A DNA stretch of 64,000 nucleotides from assembly GCA_026416125.1 (NCBI GenBank), contig JAOAFT010000002.1, positions 124,001 through 188,000 on the forward strand, read 5' to 3'. Position numbers and translations under genes: made by a program. This stretch comes from Bacteroidota bacterium (GTDB taxonomy: Bacteria > Bacteroidota > Ignavibacteria > UBA10030). Below are positions 1 through 10,200 of the stretch, piece by piece (within the stretch, counting starts at the first letter, position 1; each line of letters begins with the position of its first letter). The notes beneath the pieces were generated by a model. The model saw only the letters and a list, made by a program, of their open reading frames with translations. It was not told the origin of the DNA and ran no database searches.

Positions 1-1509
1 ATATGCTTGTCGTCCCCGGTGAAGCTCCTCTTTTACAAAAGCATACACTCTGGGTTTGTCTTGTTCAGTGCGAATTGCTGTTCGAATTGGTTTTCGATTG
101 CTTGGAAGTTCATCAATAATCGACACATCGAGATCGCCGTAGAGTGTCATGGCAAGGGTTCGTGGAATGGGAGTTGCAGTCATGACAAGCACATCAGGAG
201 ATGTACCTTTCTCTTTCAACATTGCCCGGTGAAGCACACCAAAGCGATGTTGTTCATCAATTATGACGAGTCCAAGATTGTGGAACTTAACACCTTCTTC
301 AATCAAAGCATGGGTACCTACTACGAGATGAGCTGTTCCATTGGAGAGTTCTTCCAAAAGTACTTCCCTCTCCTTTTTTCGTTGACCACCAATTAACAAT
401 CGGACTGAAACAGGGAGAGAGCTTAAGAATTGTCTTATTGTTTTGTAATGTTGCTCTGCTAATATTTCGGTCGGTGCCATAAACGCCACTTGTAAACCAC
501 TATCGATAGCCATAAGTGCTACGAGAAGTGCAACAATCGTTTTCCCACTCCCAACATCTCCTTGCAACAATCGATTCATTGGGTGAGGAGAGCGGAGATC
601 TGCAATAATCTCATGGAGTACTTTTTTCTGAGCAGAGGTCAATGTGAATGGAAGTGATTGAATGAGCAACCGTGGTAACAATGTTTCAGATTTATACTGA
701 ACTGTACGAAGCTCACGTTGTACAATAGCACGACGATAGGCAAAAAGAAGCTGTAAAAAGAACAATTCTTCGAATTTTAACCGGCGTTTCGCTTGTTCCA
801 ACTCTTCTAATGAAGAGGGAAAGTGAATTGCCCGAAGTGCGTCTGAACGGGGAATGAGAGAAAGTCGCCTACAGAGTTCATTCGGAAGTGTTTCTTGAAC
901 ATAGGGGACGTACTGAGCGACGGCAAAACGAATAACCCTCCGAAAACCACGACTATCTAAACCAACACGCTCAAGTTGAGCATTCGAACGGTACTTTGGG
1001 ATGATACCACCTGTGTTAAAAAGTTTTCCCCAATCTGGCTCATCTTCGTCCACGCGCTTCAAACGATCGAATTGTGGATGAACAAACTGCGGACGCCCAT
1101 ATTGATCGAATGTAGGTATAGCTGAGAGTGCTAATATCTCACCGAGTTCGAATGCGTCCTTATACCATTGCCATCCCTCAAACCATACGCATGTGAGGTA
1201 CCCGCTGACATCCTTCACTGTAAGAAAAAAAATCATTCGATTGGTTGTGCGAGCACGACGAGTTTCTGTTCTAAATACTTCAGCTATAACTGTGACTGGT
1301 GTACGATTGTGGATATGAAATGCAAGGTCCACAATTCGTACAATATGACTTCGATCGAGGTAACCTCGAGGATAATATTGAAGAAGATCCTCAAGAGTAG
1401 TAAGCCCCTGAGCTTGTAGCACAGCAGCTCGTTTCGGCCCAATTCCCCTAAGGTACTGGAGCGGTGTTCCCACAACTTCTTTTTGATCGGTCTGAATGGT
1501 TGATTTCAT
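1..1509 (-). CDS. recG: ATP-dependent DNA helicase RecG (3' part beyond the window)
   Basis: RecG is a cytoplasmic SF2 helicase that remodels stalled replication forks and branched recombination intermediates. The frame is open from an ATG at 1509 to base 1, so it is missing from the ORF track because no stop lies inside the window. I translated it from the reverse complement. It starts MKSTIQTDQK and continues with the helix-hairpin region (LRGIGPKRAAVLQAQGL), an OB-fold wedge domain (around residues 70-160), then the helicase core with Walker A GDVGSGKT, a DEAH-type box IIDEQHRFG and motif III MTATPIPRTLA. About 503 residues are visible; the second RecA-like domain is cut off. It is transcribed away from the small membrane protein gene at 1600. 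No frameshift was seen. Confidence 0.95.
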   Translation of the reverse strand, partial: MKSTIQTDQKEVVGTPLQYLRGIGPKRAAVLQAQGLTTLEDLLQYYPRGYLDRSHIVRIVDLAFHIHNRTPVTVIAEVFRTETRRARTTNRMIFFLTVKDVSGYLTCVWFEGWQWYKDAFELGEILALSAIPTFDQYGRPQFVHPQFDRLKRVDEDEPDWGKLFNTGGIIPKYRSNAQLERVGLDSRGFRRVIRFAVAQYVPYVQETLPNELCRRLSLIPRSDALRAIHFPSSLEELEQAKRRLKFEELFFLQLLFAYRRAIVQRELRTVQYKSETLLPRLLIQSLPFTLTSAQKKVLHEIIADLRSPHPMNRLLQGDVGSGKTIVALLVALMAIDSGLQVAFMAPTEILAEQHYKTIRQFLSSLPVSVRLLIGGQRKKEREVLLEELSNGTAHLVVGTHALIEEGVKFHNLGLVIIDEQHRFGVLHRAMLKEKGTSPDVLVMTATPIPRTLAMTLYGDLDVSIIDELPSNRKPIRTAIRTEQDKPRVYAFVKEELHRGRQAY

Positions 1510-1539
1510 TACTTCCAAGTGCAAAACATAAAAATTGCT

Positions 1540-1568
1540 TTGACTTCGTTGTGAATCTATCCTAAATT
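1540..1568 (+). promoter_or_regulatory. Candidate sigma70-type promoter for the 1600-2148 gene
   Basis: TTGACT (1540-1545) and TAAATT (1563-1568) are separated by exactly 17 bases, between the divergent recG start and the small membrane protein gene. The -35 matches the consensus at five of six positions and the -10 at four. Position and spacing support it; no transcript data are available. Confidence 0.45.
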
Positions 1569-1599
1569 TTTTAGCAACAAGGTGAAAGTATATATTTCA

Positions 1600-2148
1600 A
1601 TGAAAAAGATTCTCCTACACTATACACTCTTAACAACATTTGCAATTATTTGTGTTGGACAAGAACACCAACAAGTTCAAGTTGAAGAAGATACATTACA
1701 CTCTACTTGTAACGAACCACCAATTCCGATTATCTACTTCAACAACACTCTAAACAACACTCTAAAAGACACTCTCAAGGAGTCTCCTCATCTACGACAG
1801 TACCACGATTCGGTATTCCTTTCAGTAGGTCAACGACTTGACTCACTCCAGAACTCTCTTGAATACAAGAATTCTATTTTTATAACGGTTGCACTGGTTG
1901 CTGGGGGACTGGCCTTCCTTTCCATTCTGTTGACACTTATAATGTTCATAAAATTTCGACAACACTTGAACCCAGAAGCTTACGCTTTCACAATATTGAG
2001 TACCTCCCCCAAACAACAAGTAGAGGATCAACATTCACGCATACAGCAAACATATCAAGAACAGCTTCCATCTCCACAATCTTCCCCACAGAAACGGCAG
2101 TCCACAAAACGACGAAGCAAATCTTCTCCTTCAGCGGAGAGTGAGTAA
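1600..2148 (+). CDS. Hypothetical single-pass membrane protein with basic C-terminal tail
   Basis: Not recognised as a known family. The chosen ATG at 1600 (MKKILLHYTLL) gives a clean signal-peptide-like N-terminus; the upstream GTG at 1582 listed in the ORF track would put extra residues before it. GGTGAAAG at 1581-1588 can serve as ribosome binding site. The 182-residue product has an N-terminal hydrophobic segment, a polar extracytoplasmic region of about 70 residues containing the repeat-like stretch NNTLNNTLKDTLKE, one transmembrane helix (about residues 92-116, FITVALVAGGLAFLSILLTL) and a 60-residue tail rich in Q, S, P, K and R. Its 3' end overlaps that of the convergent lipoprotein gene by 18 bases. 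The tail could bind nucleic acid, phospholipid or another acidic partner, but that is speculation. Confidence 0.6.
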   Translation: MKKILLHYTLLTTFAIICVGQEHQQVQVEEDTLHSTCNEPPIPIIYFNNTLNNTLKDTLKESPHLRQYHDSVFLSVGQRLDSLQNSLEYKNSIFITVALVAGGLAFLSILLTLIMFIKFRQHLNPEAYAFTILSTSPKQQVEDQHSRIQQTYQEQLPSPQSSPQKRQSTKRRSKSSPSAESE

Positions 2149-3012
2149 TTTCTGTTTTGCTATATATCTCAACGTTGTATAAGGATGCTGTTGCAACAAC
2201 ATTTGATAGGCTGATTCAGCAAGAACACGATTTCCAACATGCTCGTAACATTGTCCAAGCATAAACAAAGCAGCATCGCGTTTATCTGAGGAGGGGAGCT
2301 GGATAACCGTTAGAAAAGATTGAATTGCTTTCGACACTTTCCCAAGTTGAAAGTAACAAACACCTGACCAAAAGTGACAATTATCTTTGAGCGATTCAGC
2401 GATAGTGCTACTCAGTAACACATTAAAAGCACCGAGGGCTCGTTCGTACTTCTTTTCTGTGTAGTATCGAAGTGCCTTTTCATATGTTACACTTTGATGG
2501 GACCGTTGCACTTCGTCAATTGGTTTTGCATCAACCCGTACAACTGCATGTTGAGCTGCCTGCACGTGGTGTGGATATTCTCGAGCTCGCTGTTGAAGAT
2601 TCTTGAGCTGTGTGATGTTATGACGGAGCTCTGTCAATATTTTCTCGAGCTTACTCTGCCATTGCCGTCGTGATTCGCGTTGAGGTACCTCCTGCTCGTT
2701 TAAGAACACTGCCTCGTGAATTGCAGTGCTCCTTTGCGAAAGCAACTGCTGAAGGTGCTGTATTTCTTTCGTTTGTTGTTGAACAAGCTCATATATGTTA
2801 TCGAGAAATTCCATTCTTGCTTCTATCAATTTTCGTGTTAGTAGTGAATAGTACTTACTCCTACCTAAGTTTTCTGTAAAATCTTCGTATGGAGTAAAGA
2901 AATCATCATTATGTCGCATTGGAGTTGGTATTGGTGAACATGAAAGAAAACATAGCACAGTGCTTATCGAGATGGCAATACTTCCATGAATGAAGTTCCT
3001 ATATGTTTTCAT
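2131..3012 (-). CDS. CpoB/YbgF-like TPR lipoprotein
   Basis: A probable envelope lipoprotein of the CpoB (YbgF) type, which in other diderms links the Tol-Pal system to cell-wall synthesis during division. The start at 3012 is chosen over 3027 because GGAGGG lies seven bases upstream of it. The N-terminus has a hydrophobic signal ending in a lipobox-like FLSC. A coiled-coil region follows (about residues 60-140, rich in Q, L and E). The C-terminal 130 residues carry tetratricopeptide-like repeats (YYTEKKYERALGAFNVLL, FWSGVCYFQLGKVSKAIQSF, LFMLGQCYEHVGNRVLAESAY). This order, coiled coil then TPR, is that of CpoB. It is the last gene of the leftward plsC-gatC-kdsB-pyrG run, 38 bases after pyrG. 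No tol or pal gene is in the window, so the functional name stays tentative. Confidence 0.7.
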   Translation of the reverse strand: MKTYRNFIHGSIAISISTVLCFLSCSPIPTPMRHNDDFFTPYEDFTENLGRSKYYSLLTRKLIEARMEFLDNIYELVQQQTKEIQHLQQLLSQRSTAIHEAVFLNEQEVPQRESRRQWQSKLEKILTELRHNITQLKNLQQRAREYPHHVQAAQHAVVRVDAKPIDEVQRSHQSVTYEKALRYYTEKKYERALGAFNVLLSSTIAESLKDNCHFWSGVCYFQLGKVSKAIQSFLTVIQLPSSDKRDAALFMLGQCYEHVGNRVLAESAYQMLLQQHPYTTLRYIAKQKLLTLR

Positions 3013-3050
3013 CAAGCATCCCTCCATTAAATATTGTCAATTTGTACAAA

Positions 3051-4703
<1,653 letters not shown>

Positions 4704-5462
4704 CTATGCACTATAGTGTAAAATACGCCGTACACGCTCAACATCATCCTCTGTATCAACTGCTATACTCTCAAGCGAAGTTATACCGATCTTAATTTTA
4801 TAACCATGTTCAAGAATTCTCAATTGTTCGAGTTTTTCTAGTTCCTCAAGTGTGGTTTTTGGAAGCGATGTATACCAGAGTAGAAATTCCCGTCGATACA
4901 CATATATCCCTACATGTTTGTAAAACACACCATGGATATACCATTTCTCACGATCTGTAATATCACGGAGGTAGGGAATTGCCGATCGTGAAAAGTAGAG
5001 TGCATACATAGAAGTATCGAAAACAACTTTGACAACGTTCGGATTCCAAAGATCTTCAGGACAGTTAATGGGATATACTAATGTTCCTACCTGTGCTTGT
5101 TCGTCCTTCAAAAGCAACTCAACACACTGATCTATCATTGCTGGTGGAATAAGTGGCTCATCTCCTTGCACATTTACAACAATATCACACGTAAGTGTCC
5201 CTGCAACTGCCGCGACTCGATCGCTCCCACTTGAAAGTAGCGGCGATGTCATAACGGCTTCGCCCCCGAAATTTCGTACAGCCTTTGCAATGCGTTCATC
5301 GTCTGTAGCCACTAGTACTCTTTCAACAAGCTTCGCTTGCCGTACCTGCTCGTACACGTGTTGAATCATAGGTTTGCCCCCTAAATCAATCAATGGCTTT
5401 GCTGGGAGCCGTTGCGAAGCATACCGCGCTGGTATTACGACAACAACAGTAGGGTGAGCCAT
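4704..5462 (-). CDS. kdsB: 3-deoxy-manno-octulosonate cytidylyltransferase
   Basis: Activates Kdo with CTP to CMP-Kdo for the inner core of lipopolysaccharide, a cytoplasmic step found in diderms with LPS. The 252-residue protein starts VVVIPARYASQRLPAKPL, the nucleotidyltransferase signature, followed by GGKPMIQHVYEQV, NVQGDEPLIPP and HVGIYVYRREFL. It ends two bases before... rather, its start lies two bases downstream of the gatC stop, so the two are almost certainly co-transcribed. It is good evidence that this organism makes Kdo-containing LPS. Confidence 0.97.
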   Translation of the reverse strand: MAHPTVVVVIPARYASQRLPAKPLIDLGGKPMIQHVYEQVRQAKLVERVLVATDDERIAKAVRNFGGEAVMTSPLLSSGSDRVAAVAGTLTCDIVVNVQGDEPLIPPAMIDQCVELLLKDEQAQVGTLVYPINCPEDLWNPNVVKVVFDTSMYALYFSRSAIPYLRDITDREKWYIHGVFYKHVGIYVYRREFLLWYTSLPKTTLEELEKLEQLRILEHGYKIKIGITSLESIAVDTEDDVERVRRILHYSA

Positions 5463-5464
5463 TT

Positions 5465-5758
5465 CTACTTTTCTCCAAGCACCTTGGGAACGCGGAAAAA
5501 TTCCTCTGTAGCAGAGGGTGCATTTTTCAGAGCTTCTTCAGTTGAAATACCCGGTTGTACAAGATCCTCACGGAACACATTTGAAAGGTCGAGTACATGA
5601 GAAAGTGGTTCGATAGTATCTGTTTTAACTTGGTTGAGCTGTTCCATGTACTCTAAAATTTGGTTGAGTTCACTTGTCAACATCTTCTTCTCTTCATCAG
5701 AAAATTCTAGTCTCGCCAATTCTGCAATATACTCAACATCTTTCAATGTAACTGACAT
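5465..5758 (-). CDS. gatC: Asp/Glu-tRNA amidotransferase subunit C
   Basis: Small subunit of GatCAB, which amidates misacylated Glu-tRNA(Gln) and/or Asp-tRNA(Asn). The ORF track begins at 5800, but the family start is MSVTLKDVEYIAELARLEFSDEE at 5758, preceded by GAGAGGTGAT. The resulting 97 residues match the usual GatC length, and the ELARLEFSDEE helix and C-terminal RVPKVLGE motif are typical. It is separated from the plsC stop by four bases and from kdsB by two. gatA and gatB are not in the window, which is normal because gatC often sits apart. Confidence 0.92.
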   Translation of the reverse strand: MSVTLKDVEYIAELARLEFSDEEKKMLTSELNQILEYMEQLNQVKTDTIEPLSHVLDLSNVFREDLVQPGISTEEALKNAPSATEEFFRVPKVLGEK

Positions 5759-5762
5759 AGGA

Positions 5763-6476
5763 TCACCTCTCTTGATCTTTATAGTATTGTGCAATAACAC
5801 GATAGACCTGTTCCATCAGTTCCTGTTCTCCAGCTCTGTCTCTGATGCTACTGGTTGGTATTGGCTCACCAATAATCAATTCAATATCACGTGGACGTAT
5901 ATTGAGTGACCCTTTTGGTAAAATACTAAATGTATTGTTTATTGTTACAGGAACAATTGGAATTTGAGATTTCACTGCAAGACTGAATGCACCTCGTTTG
6001 AAGGGTTGTAGCTTCCCATCTTTTGTTCTTGTTCCCTCAGCAAACAAAAGTACTGACTTCCCGTGCTGTATCGACTGCGCTGCTCGCTCGAGACTTTCAA
6101 TTGCTTCTCGTGGATTACTCCGATCAATCATAATGAAATGACCATACCGCAGTGCCCATCCCCAAATTGGAATTCTAGAAAGCTCTTTTTTAAAGACAAG
6201 GGTAATATCATTTGGAATACCAGCAAGTACTGCAGGGATATCGAACATACTTGCATGATTTGAAACAAAAATGTAGTGCTTCCCTCGCTCTATCTTCTCA
6301 AGTCCAATTGTATGCAAACGAATCCCAAATGTCCTTAAAATAATTTTTGACCACACCACAGCACACCAATGGAAAATTTTTCCACTTCGATTAAAGGGAA
6401 GGCTAATGAGAGCAATTACTGAAAGAAAAAAGGTTACAACACCGATATATAGTATTTTAATGACAGTTAAAATCAT
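5763..6476 (-). CDS. plsC: 1-acyl-sn-glycerol-3-phosphate acyltransferase
   Basis: Adds the second acyl chain to lysophosphatidic acid, giving phosphatidic acid for membrane phospholipids. The 237-residue protein has an N-terminal membrane segment (ILYIGVVTFFLSVIALISLP), the catalytic HX4D box in VSNHASMFDIPA, the glycerophosphate-binding FAEGTRTKDGKLQPFKRG region and the PIVPVTINNT block. It is the first gene of the leftward operon plsC-gatC-kdsB-pyrG-CpoB-like. Its upstream side is the gene-free stretch at 6477-6952, which should hold the operon promoter. Confidence 0.93.
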   Translation of the reverse strand: MILTVIKILYIGVVTFFLSVIALISLPFNRSGKIFHWCAVVWSKIILRTFGIRLHTIGLEKIERGKHYIFVSNHASMFDIPAVLAGIPNDITLVFKKELSRIPIWGWALRYGHFIMIDRSNPREAIESLERAAQSIQHGKSVLLFAEGTRTKDGKLQPFKRGAFSLAVKSQIPIVPVTINNTFSILPKGSLNIRPRDIELIIGEPIPTSSIRDRAGEQELMEQVYRVIAQYYKDQER

Positions 6477-6952
6477 TCTACTTACTTTGTGAAACTAAAA
6501 ATTTGTGAGAGATTTCAAGAGGTGTGCTTAAAGGGGATAGTTCAGCCACAACCAATACATGCACCTTACATCTATTTTGTGGCTTCTTCAACCCTTTCCT
6601 TCTCTGCTCCATTCTACTGATATTGTTACAATCTCGAAGCTACTTAAAAAAATAACAAAGCTCTTGATGAAATGCAACGCGAGTATCCATTCTACTCTTA
6701 AATTCATAAGCATGCTATCTCCCTGTTTTGACAAGAGAAACGAAGTTAGAACGATAAAGAAACATAGATACATGCTATTATTACCACTCCAGGTCCATGA
6801 GAACATTTCCCACTTTTGCATACCTTGTTTACTTCAATTAAGGTAATTCACATCACATGAAGCTATTGACGATTAGAATTACATCTCTTACAACTCATGA
6901 CACAAACTTCTATTTACGATTACTTTACTCCTAGTTGTAAAAAACTTTTATC
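6477..6952. other. Gene-free stretch between plsC and tRNA-Gln
   Basis: About 480 bases with no supported gene. The two ORFs here (6559-6846 plus, 6588-6821 minus) overlap each other, have no ribosome binding site and no recognisable motif. A separated inverted repeat GCCACAA (6545-6551) and TTGTGGC (6577-6583) lies roughly 70-110 bases upstream of plsC and could form a leader hairpin. I saw no tmRNA, RNase P, SRP or riboswitch signature. Confidence 0.5.
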
Positions 6953-6981
6953 TTGCCTTGGAAACAGTTGTTTTGTATATT
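6953..6981 (+). promoter_or_regulatory. Candidate promoter of the tRNA-Gln/tRNA-Glu pair
   Basis: TTGCCT (6953-6958), 17 bases, then TATATT (6976-6981), ending 14 bases before the first base of tRNA-Gln. The -10 matches TATAAT at five of six positions. The same TTGNNT-N17-TATATT layout precedes tRNA-Pro on the other strand. Confidence 0.55.
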
Positions 6982-6995
6982 GTTGACGTATAGAT

Positions 6996-7068
6996 TGCCC
7001 CGTGGTGTAATTGGCAACACGTCTGACTCTGGATCAGAAGAGTCCAGGTTCGAACCCTGGCGGGGCAA
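6996..7068 (+). tRNA. tRNA-Gln (anticodon CTG)
   Basis: Full cloverleaf: acceptor TGCCCCG pairs with CGGGGCA, anticodon stem TCTGA/TCAGA encloses the loop CTCTGGA (anticodon CTG), and T stem CCAGG/CCTGG encloses TTCGAAC. The discriminator base is A. The 3' CCA is not encoded, as the next bases are CG. Confidence 0.95.
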
Positions 7069-7106
7069 CGACGTAAGAAGCTTGTTTTTTCACAAAATTC
7101 GAACAT

Positions 7107-7182
7107 GGCCCTATCGTCTAAGGGTTTAGGACGTGGCCCTCTCAAGGCCAAAATACGGGTTCGAATCCCGTTAGGGCTACCA
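7107..7182 (+). tRNA. tRNA-Glu (anticodon CTC), CCA encoded
   Basis: Acceptor GGCCCTA pairs with TAGGGCT (first pair G-T), anticodon stem TGGCC/GGCCA encloses CTCTCAA (anticodon CTC), and T stem ACGGG/CCCGT encloses TTCGAAT. The discriminator A is followed directly by a genomically encoded CCA. It lies 38 bases downstream of tRNA-Gln and is probably in the same transcript. Confidence 0.95.
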
Positions 7183-7297
7183 CCGGAAGGATTACGTGAG
7201 GATTTTGTTCTTTTTGAATGAACACAACCGTGAGGCACTTTTGTGACACTTCAATTCATCCACCAACCCTATCTCACCACAACTACGGAATTTCACT

Positions 7298-10200
7298 ATG
7301 GGTAGCGACTTACTAGAACAGCATTTACCTCACATTGGAAACTCAATTATACGTCAATCAATAAGTATCTATGACTGGAAATATCGTGAGTACTCACCAC
7401 ATGAATCACTTGCAACTGCTTCTTTGGATTCTCGAGGAACTTCAATTCGTATCCCTTTTGAATGGGCGAAACAAAAACCTATATGGATAAAGCAGCGCGT
7501 TATTATACCAGAATCTCTTGATCACTCGACAGTAGCTATTCGTCTGGGACTTCCATTTGGAATCGCTTGGGTCAATGGAATTCTCCGTCAAGCAATCAGC
7601 GAAACATCGAATTTGCTCTACCTCACATACGAAGCTCAAGCGAATCAAGAATTTTTCATTTCGATTTTTATAGAACCAACGCTCGATCAACATTCTTTTT
7701 ACTTCAAGAGTGCTGAGCTTCTCAGCGTCGATATCACAGCACGCAGACTGTACAACGCCCTGCTCATGCTCCGTGATGCCCAAAACACTTTAGATCCCCA
7801 TACCCCAGAGTCAAAAGCAATTCAAGACCTCATTCGTCGAACACTTGTATTTGTCAAGTACTTCAAACCAGGAAGTGAGGAATATCCAAATGCAATCAAA
7901 CGAGCTTATGCATTCCTTACCCGGACACTTGAATCAGAGTATAAAGCAACCATTCCAGCAACAGTCCATGTTGCCCTCTTCACAACTATCAATACACCAA
8001 TCCATTCATCCACTGAACACAACGCTAAACAAGTGCTGAAAAACTTTGCTTCACTCTCTCAAGTTATGGAAGAAAATCCAGAGGTTGTTGTTTCAATAGT
8101 TGGGGTAGATTGGTATCACACACTACGAAAGTATTTACCTGCTACTCATACTTATTTGAAGCGAATGGTTTTGGGTAAGCGTTTGATTGTCGTTGGGAAT
8201 GCACTATCACTCCGTGATTACCATCTCCATACAGATGAAGCACTTTTACGCCGCTTTCTCATTGAACGCAGTATTATGCAAAATGGTGAAACACTTGATA
8301 TCGAATACTTCTTCAACAATTCTACAAACACATCATTTCCGGCACTTCCCCAAGTCCTTTCACAACTTGGGTACAAAGGTATTGTACAAATTCACACTCC
8401 TGAAAATACCAGTGTGTTTCCATATTCCACTTTTCTATGGAAAGGATCTGATGGAACGACAATTCGAACCGTAACAACCCCTCCCCCGCACCCTTTAGAA
8501 CTTTCCTCTCGTGAGTTTCTCTCCGATGTTGAAGTTTTAACAGAAAATATTCAGGAAGGTACTTCATCGTTCTTACAACTCTATGATAGTACAACTGTTC
8601 AACATTCTCATATTGATAAACTCTATGTACTTAGAAACCTTCCTGGTTTGCCTTCTATAATTCTCTCATCAATTCACGAGTATTTTAAGTCATTCTCTTT
8701 GAACAATGAAAATCTGGAAAGTATACAGGACAAGGAATATAGTTCTTGCTGTACACCATTACCATACTATCCTTACAACCTCATAGCTGACATTCATACA
8801 AACGAACAGTTACTCATCCAAGCTGAACTCATTGCAGCACTTGCATCGGGGACATTAGCGAAGCGTTCCGCCTACAAATATCCGTTTGCACTTTTCGAAG
8901 AATGGTGGAAACAACACTTCTCTTCTCTGCTTGCGCACTTTGCAGAACGTACTGCTACACCAGAGCAATACACTGTACTCCGTGGAACTTACAGAAATCT
9001 TCAAAGCCACTGTATGGAAATAACTTCCAAAGCTTTTTCATACTTGCTCGAGAAAATACCAACTAAAAGTACTCGAACATATTGCACAATCTTCAATCCA
9101 TCACCATGGACACGAAGCGATTACGTAACTATTACACTACCAGAAAAGTATTCAACCGTCCATGTTACTGACGATAGGGGAAAAGTAATTGAGACCCAAA
9201 TCCTTACTACAAGTGTATGCAATACAACTGACATACTCTGTTACATCAAAGATATTCCTGCCTATTCAACGAAGACAATCATTATTGAACCATCATCAAC
9301 AAAGGAGACTACCCACAGAACGGACTGGAAATTTACAAGCAGGAGTGTTGAAACTCCTTGGTATGCAATTCGTTTCGACACGAAAGGAGCAATAACATCG
9401 CTCTATGCTAAACATCTCCGACGAGAACTCGTAGCAAATGGAAAAAAATTCAACCTTTTTAGAATTTTCCATGAAATCCAGAAATCACAAAGCGAAAACA
9501 CCAAGTTAAAAGCTCTCCATCCTGTTAGCATAACAATAAAAAATTTCAAAATTCTGGAAGCTGGACCACTCCGTGGAACACTATTGTTCGATTTAAAAGC
9601 TGAAAATCATACGTCACTTCATGTGTATCTTTTCTTCTACCATGCAACTCCACGAATCGAATGTAAAGTCAAGCTCCACTGTAAAGAACGCCATAGCCGT
9701 ATTGAAACATTATTTGCTCTTCATGCAACTGCTCCAACATTACGCTTCGGTGTACCATTCGGAACAGCTGTCATACAACCTACTTCCAAGAGAAATGAGG
9801 CAATCAAAGTACCAAATACCTGGATAGACCTTGTTGACAAATCGTTCGGTGTTTTGTTTAGTACTGAACACTTGGTTGAATTCTCAATAGAACGCTCAAC
9901 CGTAGCTTTTACCCTTTTGCAAACACATGCTGTACCTCGCCACGACAAATCCCATTCTTCAATTGATTTCACGTTCTATAATCTTGGAGAGTACACACTA
10001 CGGTATGCTCTCACACCGCATAAAGATCAAATAAGCAATTGGGAATTAATACGCGCTGCAGGAGAATTTCAAACACCTCTCGTGGTACTTCCAAACACAA
10101 AAGGACTCCTCCCAGTTCCATTGCTTACATTCAATAAAAACTCTATTCAAATCACATCCATTCACCGCATTGAAGATAACAACACATTTGTGGTGCGTTG

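Noticed and set aside
7-396. Plus-strand ORF of 129 residues at the left edge
   Set aside because: Shadow of recG, whose true frame on the minus strand is open to base 1 and has all helicase motifs.
6559-6846. Overlapping ORFs on both strands in the gene-free stretch
   Set aside because: No ribosome binding site, no motif, composition unlike real proteins, and they overlap each other.
6948-7238. 96-residue minus-strand ORF (MPHGCVHSKRTK...)
   Set aside because: It is the antisense of tRNA-Gln and tRNA-Glu; phrases such as NGIRTRILALRGPRPKPLDDRA are typical spurious translations of tRNA genes.
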